From NCBI GenBank assembly GCA_963792075.1, contig CAWBUW010000012.1:2232001-2296000 (forward strand): a stretch of 64,000 bases of DNA, read 5' to 3'. Positions 56,692 through 64,000 of the stretch are shown here, one piece after another. Below the pieces are notes generated by a model that was not told the origin of the DNA, did not search any database, and saw only the letters and a list, made by a program, of their open reading frames with translations. Within the stretch, counting starts at the first letter, position 1, and each line of letters begins with the position of its first letter. Origin of the DNA: CAWBUW01 sp963792075. GTDB taxonomy: Bacteria > Chloroflexota > Anaerolineae > Anaerolineales > UBA4823. The position numbers and the translations under genes were made by a program.

Positions 56692-56922
56692 ATGATTCCC
56701 ATTGGTAAAACGTTGATCTTCATCGGTATTGGCCTAGCGTTGGTGGGCGCCGGGGTTTACTTCGCCGGCAGATTGGGCTTGCCCTTAGGCCGGCTGCCGG
56801 GGGATATTCGTATAGAACGTGAAAATTTCAGGTTCTATTTCCCCTTTACCACCATGGTCCTGCTTTCGGTTTTGCTGTCGGTTGGAGTGAATCTTGTCTT
56901 GCGGTTGTTGAACCGGAAGTAA
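56692..56922 (+). CDS. DUF2905 family small membrane protein
   Basis: A 76-residue protein with two membrane helices (about 5-25 and 52-72) around a conserved LGLPLGRLPGDIRIERENFRFYFP motif typical of DUF2905. Function unknown. It lies between ruvB and queA and is probably co-transcribed with both. Confidence 0.85.
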   Translation: MIPIGKTLIFIGIGLALVGAGVYFAGRLGLPLGRLPGDIRIERENFRFYFPFTTMVLLSVLLSVGVNLVLRLLNRK

Positions 56923-56938
56923 CTGAAAGCTGGGAGCG

Positions 56939-57961
56939 TTGAAAACTGCAGATTTTGATTACAATCTGCCCGCGGAATGCATTGCGCAAACGCCAATCGA
57001 GCCGCGGGATGCCTCACGCCTGCTGGTATTAGACCGCCAGTCGATTGGAATACAGCATAGGATTTTTCGCCAGGTGGGTGAATTTTTACGGCCTGGCGAT
57101 CTGTTGGTGCTGAACCATACGCGGGTAATCCCGGCGCGGCTGTTTGCACGCAAGATACCCAGCGGTGGAAGGGTGGAGGTGTTGCTGCTGCGTCGCCAGG
57201 ATGCCCATACCTGGGAGGCGCTGGTAGGGGGGAAAGGACTGACCCCGGGCAAACGCATCCAAATCGAAGATGGCCCTGGAGCGGAGATAATCGGGCTGCT
57301 GGATGGCCCGCGCCGCCTGGTGCGCTTCGACCAACCTGTGGAAAGCGCATTGGGCCAGGCCGGGCACATGCCGCTGCCGCCCTATATTCACACGCCTTTG
57401 CAAGACCCTGAACGTTACCAGACGGTATACGCTCGACAACCCGGCTCGGCCGCCGCTCCGACAGCGGGGCTGCATTTCACGCCGCAGTTGTTGGAATCAC
57501 TGCAAGCCCAGGGTATCCGCCAGGTGACCGTCACCCTCCATGTCGGTCTGGATACTTTTGCCCCGGTGAATGAAGACAGTCCACAGGAACATGTCATCCA
57601 TTCGGAGTGGTGCCAGCTCACGCAAGAGACGGCTGAGGCGATCAATCAGACCAGCCAGCAAGGTGGGCGGATCATCGCTGTGGGTACGACCAGCGTGCGC
57701 ACATTGGAGAGCGCTGCACAGCACGCCTCATCCGGCAGCCGGGTGGCAGCATTTGAAGGGGCAACCCGCTTGTACATTCTACCCGGCTACTCTTTCCGCG
57801 CCGTGGATGCGATGATCACCAATTTTCACTTGCCGCGTTCCACCTTGATTATGCTGGTTTCAGCTTTTGCCGGGCGCGAGCGCGTGCTGGAGGCCTATGA
57901 GACAGCCAGGAGAGAAGGCTATCGCTTCTACTCGTTTGGTGATGCGATGTTGATTGTGTAA
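56939..57961 (+). CDS. queA: tRNA preQ1(34) S-adenosylmethionine ribosyltransferase-isomerase
   Basis: A 340-residue enzyme of queuosine synthesis with FDYNLPAECIAQTPIEPRDASRLLVLDR, LVLNHTRVIPARL and GTTSVRTLES. The start is TTG at 56939, with GGGAG six bases upstream. The ruvB-DUF2905-queA order resembles the ruvB-queA linkage common in bacteria. Confidence 0.93.
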   Translation: MKTADFDYNLPAECIAQTPIEPRDASRLLVLDRQSIGIQHRIFRQVGEFLRPGDLLVLNHTRVIPARLFARKIPSGGRVEVLLLRRQDAHTWEALVGGKGLTPGKRIQIEDGPGAEIIGLLDGPRRLVRFDQPVESALGQAGHMPLPPYIHTPLQDPERYQTVYARQPGSAAAPTAGLHFTPQLLESLQAQGIRQVTVTLHVGLDTFAPVNEDSPQEHVIHSEWCQLTQETAEAINQTSQQGGRIIAVGTTSVRTLESAAQHASSGSRVAAFEGATRLYILPGYSFRAVDAMITNFHLPRSTLIMLVSAFAGRERVLEAYETARREGYRFYSFGDAMLIV

Positions 57962-58015
57962 TGGCTTCACCTCGAAGGACGGTAACTGGGGAATCCAGTA
58001 ACGCTTCGAAGCGTT

Positions 58016-58561
58016 CTATTTTACTCCGTAGGTAACCTGGTTCATCCGCACCAGGACCATTGGGGTTTTCATTACGGCCATACCGGGTATGTACGGGTTG
58101 CTGATTTCTACGTCATAGAGGGAGAGAAAATTAATCCGCGAGACCTCCAGGTTGGTAGCAACATTGACCTGGGCAGACATACGCATGCGGGCGTTAAAGC
58201 GGAAGTTACCCACCAGAGCTGTGACAGACTCCATCTTGCGGTTTCTTTCGCCCTCGTCATAATCGAGGCCTTCGCCAGATGCCAGCAGCGTGTGGAAGGC
58301 TACTACCATCGCGGTTGGCACAAAGTAATCGCTAAAGGTAAGCGGTTGGACGGGGCCGGGCCCGGTGTCGGTGATCACTTGTGCATTTTTGAGATGGATT
58401 ATTTCAGGCGCGCTTTGCGTGCGCAGCCATATGTTCACCCGCACGCTTTCTTTGGTGATAGCTTGCCCCCGGACGATCATATTGGCGGTATATATCATCA
58501 CCGGGGTGAGTTTTTCGTCGGCAGCAATTCCAGTAGGAATGGGGGTCTGTGCAGTGTCCAT
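58016..58561 (-). CDS. Hypothetical protein, 181 aa
   Basis: A soluble protein I do not recognise. It begins MDTAQTPIPTGIAADEKLTP, contains MIYTANMIVRGQAITKESVRVNIWLRTQ and a C-terminal NFLSLYDVEISNPYIPGM. No signal peptide or membrane helix. AGGAGAG precedes the ATG and a symmetric GAATTATAATTC (58586-58597) upstream could be its promoter. It is divergent from the nucleoside phosphorylase. Confidence 0.65.
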   Translation of the reverse strand: MDTAQTPIPTGIAADEKLTPVMIYTANMIVRGQAITKESVRVNIWLRTQSAPEIIHLKNAQVITDTGPGPVQPLTFSDYFVPTAMVVAFHTLLASGEGLDYDEGERNRKMESVTALVGNFRFNARMRMSAQVNVATNLEVSRINFLSLYDVEISNPYIPGMAVMKTPMVLVRMNQVTYGVK

Positions 58562-58661
58562 CGGTCTCTCCTGTTCGGTATACCTGAATTATAATTCATC
58601 TAATACAAACTGGCGGGCTGGCAGTCCCGGTTCATTGGGAGTAGCCGTGACAGAGGGCAAA

Positions 58662-58704
58662 TGTGGGGGTATTTGGCGGGCAAAGCCCGCCAAATACCCC
58701 CACA
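58662..58704. repeat. Intergenic hairpin H6
   Basis: A perfect 20-bp stem (58662-58681 with 58685-58704) with an AAA loop, upstream of the nucleoside phosphorylase. Arms contain GGGGGTATTTGGCGGGC, similar in style to hairpins H1 and H7. Confidence 0.8.
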
Positions 58705-58730
58705 GAACCACTTACTTAAATGAGGATAGT

Positions 58731-60035
58731 ATGCGCGCAGTTGACATCATCATCAAGAAACGCGATGGTTACGAGTTAACCCGTGAAGAGATCGAGTTCT
58801 TTATCCGCGGTTACACGCGGGGGGAAATCGCCGATTATCAGGCCGCGGCCTGGGCGATGGCTGTAGTACTGCGCAGTATGTCACTGCGTGAGATTACAGA
58901 TTTGACGCTGGCGATGGCTTTTTCGGGGGAGGTCTTGGATCTCACGGGTGTGGTGCCTGTGGCTGTGGATAAACACTCCACAGGCGGCGTGGGTGATAAA
59001 ACCACGCTGGTAGTAGAACCGACTGTAGCTGCCTGTGGACTGCCTGTAGGCAAGATGTCTGGCCGCGGGTTGGGGTTTTCTGGCGGCACATTGGACAAAA
59101 TGGAATCGATCCCTGGTTACCGCACCAACCTGACCACTCAGGAGTTTGTCAACCAACTGCGCTCCATCGGCCTGGTGCTGACGGGCCAAACAGGGGACCT
59201 GGCTCCGGCAGATGGGAAGCTCTACGCACTGCGAGATGTGACCGGTACCGTGCAGTCCATCCCCTTGATTGCTTCGTCTATTATGAGCAAGAAGATCGCA
59301 GCCGGCGCGCAGGCAATTGTGCTGGATATCAAGGTTGGGCTGGGAGCATTCATGCGTGACTTGCAAGAAGCGCGTGTCTTAGCTGAGACCATGACCATCA
59401 TCGCTGAAATGTCCAATCGCAAAGCTGTGGCGCTGCTCTCGGATATGAACCAACCGCTGGGCTGCAAGGTAGGCAACGCGCTGGAACTGCGCGAAGCGAT
59501 CGATACGCTGCATGGGGGTGGGCCGGCGGATTTCCGCGAGCACTGCCTGGAAGTAGCCGGGCACCTGCTGGCTTTGGGAGGCAAAACTGTCAACCCACAG
59601 GCGGGGCAGGCATTGGCGGCTGAGGCCCTGGCAAGTGGCCGCTCCTGGGATTTCTTCCGCCGCCTGGTCCAGGCGCAAGGCGGTGACTTGCGTTATATTG
59701 ATGAGCCAGACCGCTTGCCGCAGGCGCGCCTGGTGGAGGTCATCCCCGCACCGCAAAGCGGTTACTTGAGTGAAATCAATGCTAAGGTCATTGGCGAAAC
59801 GGTAGTGGCATTGGGCGGCGGGCGGACTCGCAAAGAAGACAAGATTGATTATGCAGTCGGTGTGGAGGTCCACCATAAAGTAGGTGATTTTGTCGAAGCA
59901 GGCGCACCATTGTTCAGCGTGCACGCAAATGATGAAACCCGCCTGGGAGAAGCCAGGACAGCCATACTAGTTGCACATGTCTGGAGCGAGCAGCCTGTCC
60001 CTCCGCTGCCGCTGTTCTATGGCTCTGTAACCTGA
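58731..60035 (+). CDS. deoA: Pyrimidine-nucleoside (thymidine) phosphorylase
   Basis: A 434-residue enzyme with the family signature SGRGLGFSGGTLDKMESIPGY, the phosphate loop KHSTGGVGDKTTL and the C-terminal lid domain (KEDKIDYAVGVEVHHKVGDFV). It releases the base from thymidine, deoxyuridine or uridine. The start at 58731 follows GAGGAT. Upstream in-frame sequence runs across an intergenic hairpin and is not coding. Functionally it pairs with upp in pyrimidine salvage. Confidence 0.92.
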   Translation: MRAVDIIIKKRDGYELTREEIEFFIRGYTRGEIADYQAAAWAMAVVLRSMSLREITDLTLAMAFSGEVLDLTGVVPVAVDKHSTGGVGDKTTLVVEPTVAACGLPVGKMSGRGLGFSGGTLDKMESIPGYRTNLTTQEFVNQLRSIGLVLTGQTGDLAPADGKLYALRDVTGTVQSIPLIASSIMSKKIAAGAQAIVLDIKVGLGAFMRDLQEARVLAETMTIIAEMSNRKAVALLSDMNQPLGCKVGNALELREAIDTLHGGGPADFREHCLEVAGHLLALGGKTVNPQAGQALAAEALASGRSWDFFRRLVQAQGGDLRYIDEPDRLPQARLVEVIPAPQSGYLSEINAKVIGETVVALGGGRTRKEDKIDYAVGVEVHHKVGDFVEAGAPLFSVHANDETRLGEARTAILVAHVWSEQPVPPLPLFYGSVT

Positions 60036-60051
60036 GATAAACGAAAAGCAA

Positions 60052-60106
60052 GTTGTTAGGGGGTAGTTTTGGGCGGCGAAGCCGCCCAAAACTACCCCCT
60101 AACAAC
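60052..60106. repeat. Intergenic hairpin H7
   Basis: A perfect 26-bp stem (60052-60077 with 60081-60106) with a GAA loop, between the convergent phosphorylase and transporter genes. It shares the GGGCGGC-GAA-GCCGCCC core with H1 and is the longest hairpin found. It could act as a two-way terminator. Confidence 0.85.
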
Positions 60107-60112
60107 CGCTTA

Positions 60113-61030
60113 TTAACGAGAACTCTTCTTTTGCCTCTCAAAACGGTAGATTTGCCAGGTGTTGTAGAGGTTGTGATAGAGCACGTAAAAGGTCGGTCCC
60201 ATCGCCACGAGTGGATTGATAAAGGTCAAGGCAATCCAGATGGCGAAGGAATTGTTCTTTTGGCCCAGCGCCTGGCTGGCTTCCTGCCAATAACCCCGGC
60301 CGCCGATCAGTGCTCCCAGGGCGAAATTGATGACACAGATGACCAGCGCGACCAGGGCAATCTGGACGAGAATCCCTATCGAACTGGTAGTCTCGCCGCG
60401 GATGAAATCCGAGGCTTTGGCGCTTATAATGAACAGGTTAAGCAGCCAGACCAGGAACGAAAAACGCTTCCCTGCGCGGACGATCCTTTGCGCCGGCAGA
60501 GGCAGATGCACTGCCAGGCGCGCCAGGATCAGCGGGGTAAATACGGTAATCAGCACGGGTTGGAGCACTTCCCAGGTGGAAATTTGAGTCGCCGCGCCCA
60601 GTATGGAGGGCAGTAAGAGCGGAATGATCACTGCCATGGCAATGTTGGTGAGCAGTACCGACGCTACCATGAAATCCACGCGCCCCTCGATGAAACTGAC
60701 GATCACGGTGGAGGAGATGGCTGTCGGAGCGATCGCAGTAATGAAGGCTGCCAGCGCGAGCTGTTCATTGATCAGGGAGAAAATTTTGAATGCGCCGAAA
60801 GCAACAGCCAGGTTGGCTAACAATACCCAGAAAACGCTTTTCTGAAAAGTATGCAGGTTGATTTCTACATCCAGAAAGGCGAAGAAGAGCATAAGCATTA
60901 ACAGGTATTGAACCAGAAAGGCCAGCTCGCTGGCCTTTGGTAGGAGGGCCCCGATGAGCATGGTCAGGACGAGAGAAAGGACCTTGCCATAGGGGCGGAG
61001 GAAAATAAGCAGCGGTTTTGCAGTGGTCAT
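60113..61030 (-). CDS. Bile acid:sodium symporter-like transporter
   Basis: A 305-residue protein with nine or ten membrane segments. AIAPTAISSTVIVSFIEGRVDFMVASVLLTN and the C-terminal LGQKNNSFAIWIAL match the crossing regions of the SBF/BASS fold. Its start overlaps the epimerase stop by ATGA, so it may import a sugar acid used by that enzyme (inferred). Confidence 0.75.
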   Translation of the reverse strand: MTTAKPLLIFLRPYGKVLSLVLTMLIGALLPKASELAFLVQYLLMLMLFFAFLDVEINLHTFQKSVFWVLLANLAVAFGAFKIFSLINEQLALAAFITAIAPTAISSTVIVSFIEGRVDFMVASVLLTNIAMAVIIPLLLPSILGAATQISTWEVLQPVLITVFTPLILARLAVHLPLPAQRIVRAGKRFSFLVWLLNLFIISAKASDFIRGETTSSIGILVQIALVALVICVINFALGALIGGRGYWQEASQALGQKNNSFAIWIALTFINPLVAMGPTFYVLYHNLYNTWQIYRFERQKKSSR

Positions 61031-62193
61031 GCAGTCAATAGATCCAAATGCTTCCGAAAATGCTTGATCAAATTTGCCTGATACACATCCAGGTGTTCTT
61101 GCACCCCGGTTTTTATTTCCATGCCAAATTGGGCGAGTGCCGAGCCGTAGGTCACGTGCAGCACCTCGCGAGCGTGGAAATCGTCCAGGAAAGCAGGCAA
61201 TCCCACCCCGGTGGGCAGTTTCCCGAGCTCTGCCGAGACGTGATAGGTGGCGCGGTCAGCCGGATAGCGCTCGACCGCCAATGCCAGGATCTTCTCGAAA
61301 AGCTTGGGCTCGGTCACCGCCAGGGCGCGCAGGGCTTCCAGATAGCTTGTGCCCGCGGTTTTGACGTGCAGGCGGCTGTCCCAATGTTTCACGATCAGCG
61401 GGTAAACGCTGAATTTATCCGAACCGGAGTGCAGGCTGAGTTTGTAATTCCCAAAGTGCGCCGTCACAGCTGCGTGCCTGGCCATCTCAGCGTCCAGTGC
61501 AGCCAGGTCGCCAATATAATCCACACCTTTCTCGAAACGCCCGATGAAGCGTGGCGCCAGCGACGTGAATCTGACACCCAACCGAGTCAATTCGTTGGCG
61601 ATGAAGTAATGCTCCAACGCTGATGTGGGACTGTCCGTTTCATCCACCGAGACCTCAAAGTCGAAAGAGTCTTTCATCTGAGCCAACCGCTGGTACATTT
61701 CGACGGTATGCTGGATCGCCTTCCCGTACTTGACCACCGCCCGCAGCAGAGAGGCAGTCTCAAATATTCCGAAGCCTTTATCCTGGCCTTGGTGCAAATA
61801 CACATCTGCGAGCTCATCCCAGTTCAGTCCCCTGGCTTTTTCCTGCAGCCTAGGTAAGGAATCGGTGTCAGCCGCATTATCGACATGCGCGCCGGGATCC
61901 ACCGTGAAGAAGGTGTAGCCAGCCTTAACAAAGGGCAGCAGATCATCCACCGTTTTCAGGTGGTCAGCGTCTGCTCCCCAGGGGGCATCCCACCCGGCGG
62001 TATCTACGGCGCGTTGGGCATCATCCACTACTTGTTGAGGAGTGCGCCCTGTACGGGCATTCTCGCGTACGGATTGTTGAGCAAAAATCGGGGCCAGGCC
62101 CGTGCCTTTGACGGCCGCAATATGGCCAGGTGTGGCGAGGCCCAGGCGGTCGCCAAAACCGAAGGAGGGGGATAATCCAAGGGGAGAAAGCAT
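61027..62193 (-). CDS. Tagaturonate epimerase-like protein (UxaE family)
   Basis: A 388-residue protein matching the UxaE family described from Thermotoga, with GFGDRLGLATPGHIAAVKG, PIFAQQSVRENARTGRT, GADADHLK, FEVSVDETDSPTS, LSLHSGSDKFSVYPL and HVKTAGTSYLEAL. UxaE epimerises tagaturonate to fructuronate in galacturonate breakdown. The N-terminus is shorter than in the Thermotoga protein. No other uronate gene is adjacent, so the exact substrate is uncertain. Confidence 0.8.
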   Translation of the reverse strand: MLSPLGLSPSFGFGDRLGLATPGHIAAVKGTGLAPIFAQQSVRENARTGRTPQQVVDDAQRAVDTAGWDAPWGADADHLKTVDDLLPFVKAGYTFFTVDPGAHVDNAADTDSLPRLQEKARGLNWDELADVYLHQGQDKGFGIFETASLLRAVVKYGKAIQHTVEMYQRLAQMKDSFDFEVSVDETDSPTSALEHYFIANELTRLGVRFTSLAPRFIGRFEKGVDYIGDLAALDAEMARHAAVTAHFGNYKLSLHSGSDKFSVYPLIVKHWDSRLHVKTAGTSYLEALRALAVTEPKLFEKILALAVERYPADRATYHVSAELGKLPTGVGLPAFLDDFHAREVLHVTYGSALAQFGMEIKTGVQEHLDVYQANLIKHFRKHLDLLTA

Positions 62194-62205
62194 AGATGTT
62201 TCCTT

Positions 62206-63258
62206 TCAGAGGAGGTCCAGCAGCTTTTGAGGCTGGTGGGTGAAGCTGTCGCGCGGCAGTTTGTCGCTGGTCAGGGCCAGCAGCGTATCCCGCAGCATGC
62301 GGTTGACCGGAGTGGGTACGGCGTGCTGCTCGCCCTGGCGGACGACCGCGCCGTTCAGGTAATCCACCTCGCTCTGGCCGCGCCCGGCATGGAGATCGAT
62401 GTAGAAAGAGGGCATCTTACCGCCGCGGCCGCGGATGACCCCGCGCTGCAACAAAGGTTGGGAAAGCGCCGCGGGCAGGTATTGCACGCCAATCGCCAGC
62501 AGGCGCACGGGGGTGCCTGGCAGGTCGATGACGGGGATTTTCTGAGCGCGCATCACTGCCAGCGCTTCGCGTAGCTGCGCCAGCTCCAGGCGGTACAGTT
62601 TGGGATGGGCAAAGACCTCCGCGGGCGTCATGTCCAGGATAGCAGAGGTGGCGTTGGCGATCAGGTTGGTCAACATCTTGGACCATTTCATCGCGGCTGC
62701 ATTGGGGTAAAGGCGGGCGTTCAACCCGGCCGCCTGCAGTGCGGCGCAGATGCGCGCCGAGAGCGGGTGACCTGCGGCAACTCCCAGCCCGCGCTGGCGT
62801 TCAAGGAAGATATCGCCTGCCGCCCGGCGGCCAATGGCGCTGGTGACAGTCCCGGCGATGACCTTGCCTGGGCCAAGCATGGTCTCCAGGGCGGGTTCAT
62901 TCTCGACGCCATTTTGTAAACACAAAAAAGGAGGCAGCTCAACCAGGTGGTCTGACAGCCTTTCTAACGCCGGGCGCGTGTCGAAGGACTTAAGCGCGAA
63001 GATCGCTGCGTCGAAGGGGCCAGCAGCCAGGGCCTCTTCGATCGTGCCGGCCACCTGCACGCCTTTCACGGCATGTTCTTCCCCATTCAGGTTCAGTTGC
63101 AAGCCGCGCGGCCGCACTTCCGCGGCGACTTCTGGCCTTTCCAGAAAGACAACCCGGTGGGCAGGCCCTCCTTGCTGGGCGTGCAGTGCCAGGCTGCCGC
63201 CGATGTAAGTGCCAATTGCCCCAGCGCCAAATACCAGCCAGCGCAACTCTTCGCTCAT
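62206..63258 (-). CDS. Ketopantoate reductase family protein
   Basis: A 350-residue PanE/ApbA-type reductase with the cofactor motif WLVFGAGAIGTYIGGSLA, LQNGVENE, KWSKMLTNLIANATSA and a helical C-terminal domain. It may make pantoate for coenzyme A synthesis or act on another 2-keto acid. Starts overlap: its ATG overlaps the histidine phosphatase stop by four bases. Confidence 0.83.
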   Translation of the reverse strand: MSEELRWLVFGAGAIGTYIGGSLALHAQQGGPAHRVVFLERPEVAAEVRPRGLQLNLNGEEHAVKGVQVAGTIEEALAAGPFDAAIFALKSFDTRPALERLSDHLVELPPFLCLQNGVENEPALETMLGPGKVIAGTVTSAIGRRAAGDIFLERQRGLGVAAGHPLSARICAALQAAGLNARLYPNAAAMKWSKMLTNLIANATSAILDMTPAEVFAHPKLYRLELAQLREALAVMRAQKIPVIDLPGTPVRLLAIGVQYLPAALSQPLLQRGVIRGRGGKMPSFYIDLHAGRGQSEVDYLNGAVVRQGEQHAVPTPVNRMLRDTLLALTSDKLPRDSFTHQPQKLLDLL

Positions 63259-63902
63259 ATTTCCTCCGGTAATCCATCCAGTTCCGCTGGATTAGTGAAG
63301 CTGAGAATATTCCAGCGTTTGCGCGCATTTTCGTATAAGGCGTGCAGGTAAGCGGTGTTCTCAACCCGAAAAGTCAGGCTGGCCTGGTGACCGACTGGGG
63401 TCACGCCCAGGATTGCGAAAAACACCCGGGTGAGGAAAGCCCCATGAGATACTACCAGGTAACATCCTGGCGGGCGCTGTACCAGGTCCTGCACAGCTTG
63501 CAAGGCGCGCACAAAGAGATCGGTTTGGGTTTCACCGGTGCCTTCGAAACCTGCGTAAGGGTGGAAATAATCCACCTCTGGCTGGCGCTGGCGGATTTCA
63601 GCCAGAGGCTCCCCTTCCAGCAAGCCAAAGCTGCGCTCCATGATGTTCGGCTCTGTTTCCAAAGAGGTGTGCGGATTGATTACCGCGCGGATGATCTCGG
63701 CCGTATCCCGGGCGCGTAGCTGAGGGCTGGAGACGATATAGTCGAAGCGCACGCCTTTCTGGAGCCAGCGACTGGCCAGCCAGCGGGCCTGGCGACGGCC
63801 GCGCTCGGTCAGAGGGGTGTCGCTTTGTCCCTGGAGGCGCTGTTCGAGGTTGGCCACTGTCTCGCCGTGGCGGAGGAAGTAGAATTCGTGAAAATCAGGC
63901 AT
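63255..63902 (-). CDS. Histidine phosphatase family protein
   Basis: A 215-residue protein with the phosphatase motif YFLRHGETVANLEQRLQGQSDTPLTERG and the second His in VVSHGAFLTRV. Possible roles are phosphoglycerate mutase-like, fructose-bisphosphatase-like or alpha-ribazole phosphatase activity. It follows another histidine phosphatase gene after six bases. Confidence 0.86.
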   Translation of the reverse strand: MPDFHEFYFLRHGETVANLEQRLQGQSDTPLTERGRRQARWLASRWLQKGVRFDYIVSSPQLRARDTAEIIRAVINPHTSLETEPNIMERSFGLLEGEPLAEIRQRQPEVDYFHPYAGFEGTGETQTDLFVRALQAVQDLVQRPPGCYLVVSHGAFLTRVFFAILGVTPVGHQASLTFRVENTAYLHALYENARKRWNILSFTNPAELDGLPEEI

Positions 63903-63908
63903 GGGAAA

Positions 63909-64000
63909 TCAAGGGGTAGATGGGCCGGACCAGTGGCTGCGGTCGTTAAGGCCAAACAGAGTCCACTTATGCTCGGCAGGGGAATAGGTCAGGCTGGCAA
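63909..64000 (-). CDS. Probable histidine phosphatase, C-terminal end (partial)
   Basis: Thirty visible residues end the frame: ASLTYSPAEHKWTLFGLNDRSHW and GPSTP. The ASLT...W.L..LND..H pattern is typical of the C-terminus of histidine phosphatases, so this looks like a tandem relative of the next gene. The rest lies outside the window. Confidence 0.55.
   Translation of the reverse strand, partial: ASLTYSPAEHKWTLFGLNDRSHWSGPSTP

Noticed and set aside
58365..58730. N-terminal extension of the nucleoside phosphorylase
   Set aside because: It crosses a hypothetical gene on the other strand and hairpin H6; the family start is at 58731.

Overview
The window is about 64 kb of a bacterial chromosome with roughly 50 closely packed genes, mostly on the minus strand, and no intergenic gap over 300 bases. 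I saw no rRNA, tRNA, CRISPR array, prophage or insertion sequence. The gene content fits a Chloroflexota bacterium, probably class Anaerolineae: Thr/Pro-rich linkers in exported proteins, leaderless promoters, a b6-type cytochrome complex with fused c-hemes, ADP-forming acyl-CoA synthetase, a UxaE-like epimerase and LacZ/Gal sugar use. The assignment is inference from gene content, without phylogeny.

Layout. 1-2.4 kb: a glutaredoxin-thioredoxin reductase fusion (cut by the window edge), a damaged PIN toxin module, an intact MazEF-like module and an unknown gene. 2.4-13.6 kb: the most striking region. A Rieske protein, a cytochrome b6 and a subunit IV carrying seven c-type heme motifs are followed on the same strand by six genes of a membrane complex related to group 4 hydrogenase and complex I (hyfI, B, C, E, F, G-like). 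Its large subunit has lost the NiFe-binding cysteines, so it resembles the energy-converting hydrogenase-related (Ehr) complexes, not a true hydrogenase. A NifX-type cofactor-binding protein follows. 13.7-23 kb: phosphate control, with a two-component pair, then phoU, pstB, pstA, pstC and pstS, and phoR/phoB. A Pho-box-like repeat precedes pstS, and a hairpin plus an 18-codon leader ORF lie between pstS and pstC. 23-27.6 kb: a heterodimeric ABC exporter and an alpha/beta hydrolase in one overlapping operon.

27.6-33.2 kb: a galactose locus, with lacZ (broken by one frameshift) divergent from galT-galK. 33.2-37.4 kb: an EamA transporter, a REC-GAF-GGDEF diguanylate cyclase and a LysM/M23 lipoprotein. 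37.4-41.4 kb: a complete ECF vitamin-type transporter (T, S and fused A1A2) with an S-adenosylmethionine hydrolase. 41.4-46 kb: a class III aminotransferase, a P-loop/DRTGG protein and an ADP-forming acyl-CoA synthetase. 46-55.6 kb: a HEAT-like membrane protein, fructose-1,6-bisphosphatase, a P1 peptidase, an SDR, a winged-helix protein, an acyltransferase, a receptor Ser/Thr kinase with a propeller-like exterior, and upp. 55.6-64 kb: ruvB, a DUF2905 protein, queA, a hypothetical gene, a pyrimidine nucleoside phosphorylase, an SBF-like transporter, a UxaE-like epimerase, a ketopantoate reductase-like enzyme and two histidine phosphatases (the second partial).

Two recurring non-coding patterns stand out. 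One is a set of near-perfect long hairpins in gene borders (2.4, 10.3, 31.0, 38.3, 52.6, 58.7 and 60.1 kb). The other is a set of -10 boxes lying 6-7 bases before a start codon, suggesting leaderless mRNAs. The lacZ and PIN-toxin frameshifts both sit in homopolymer runs and may be sequencing errors.
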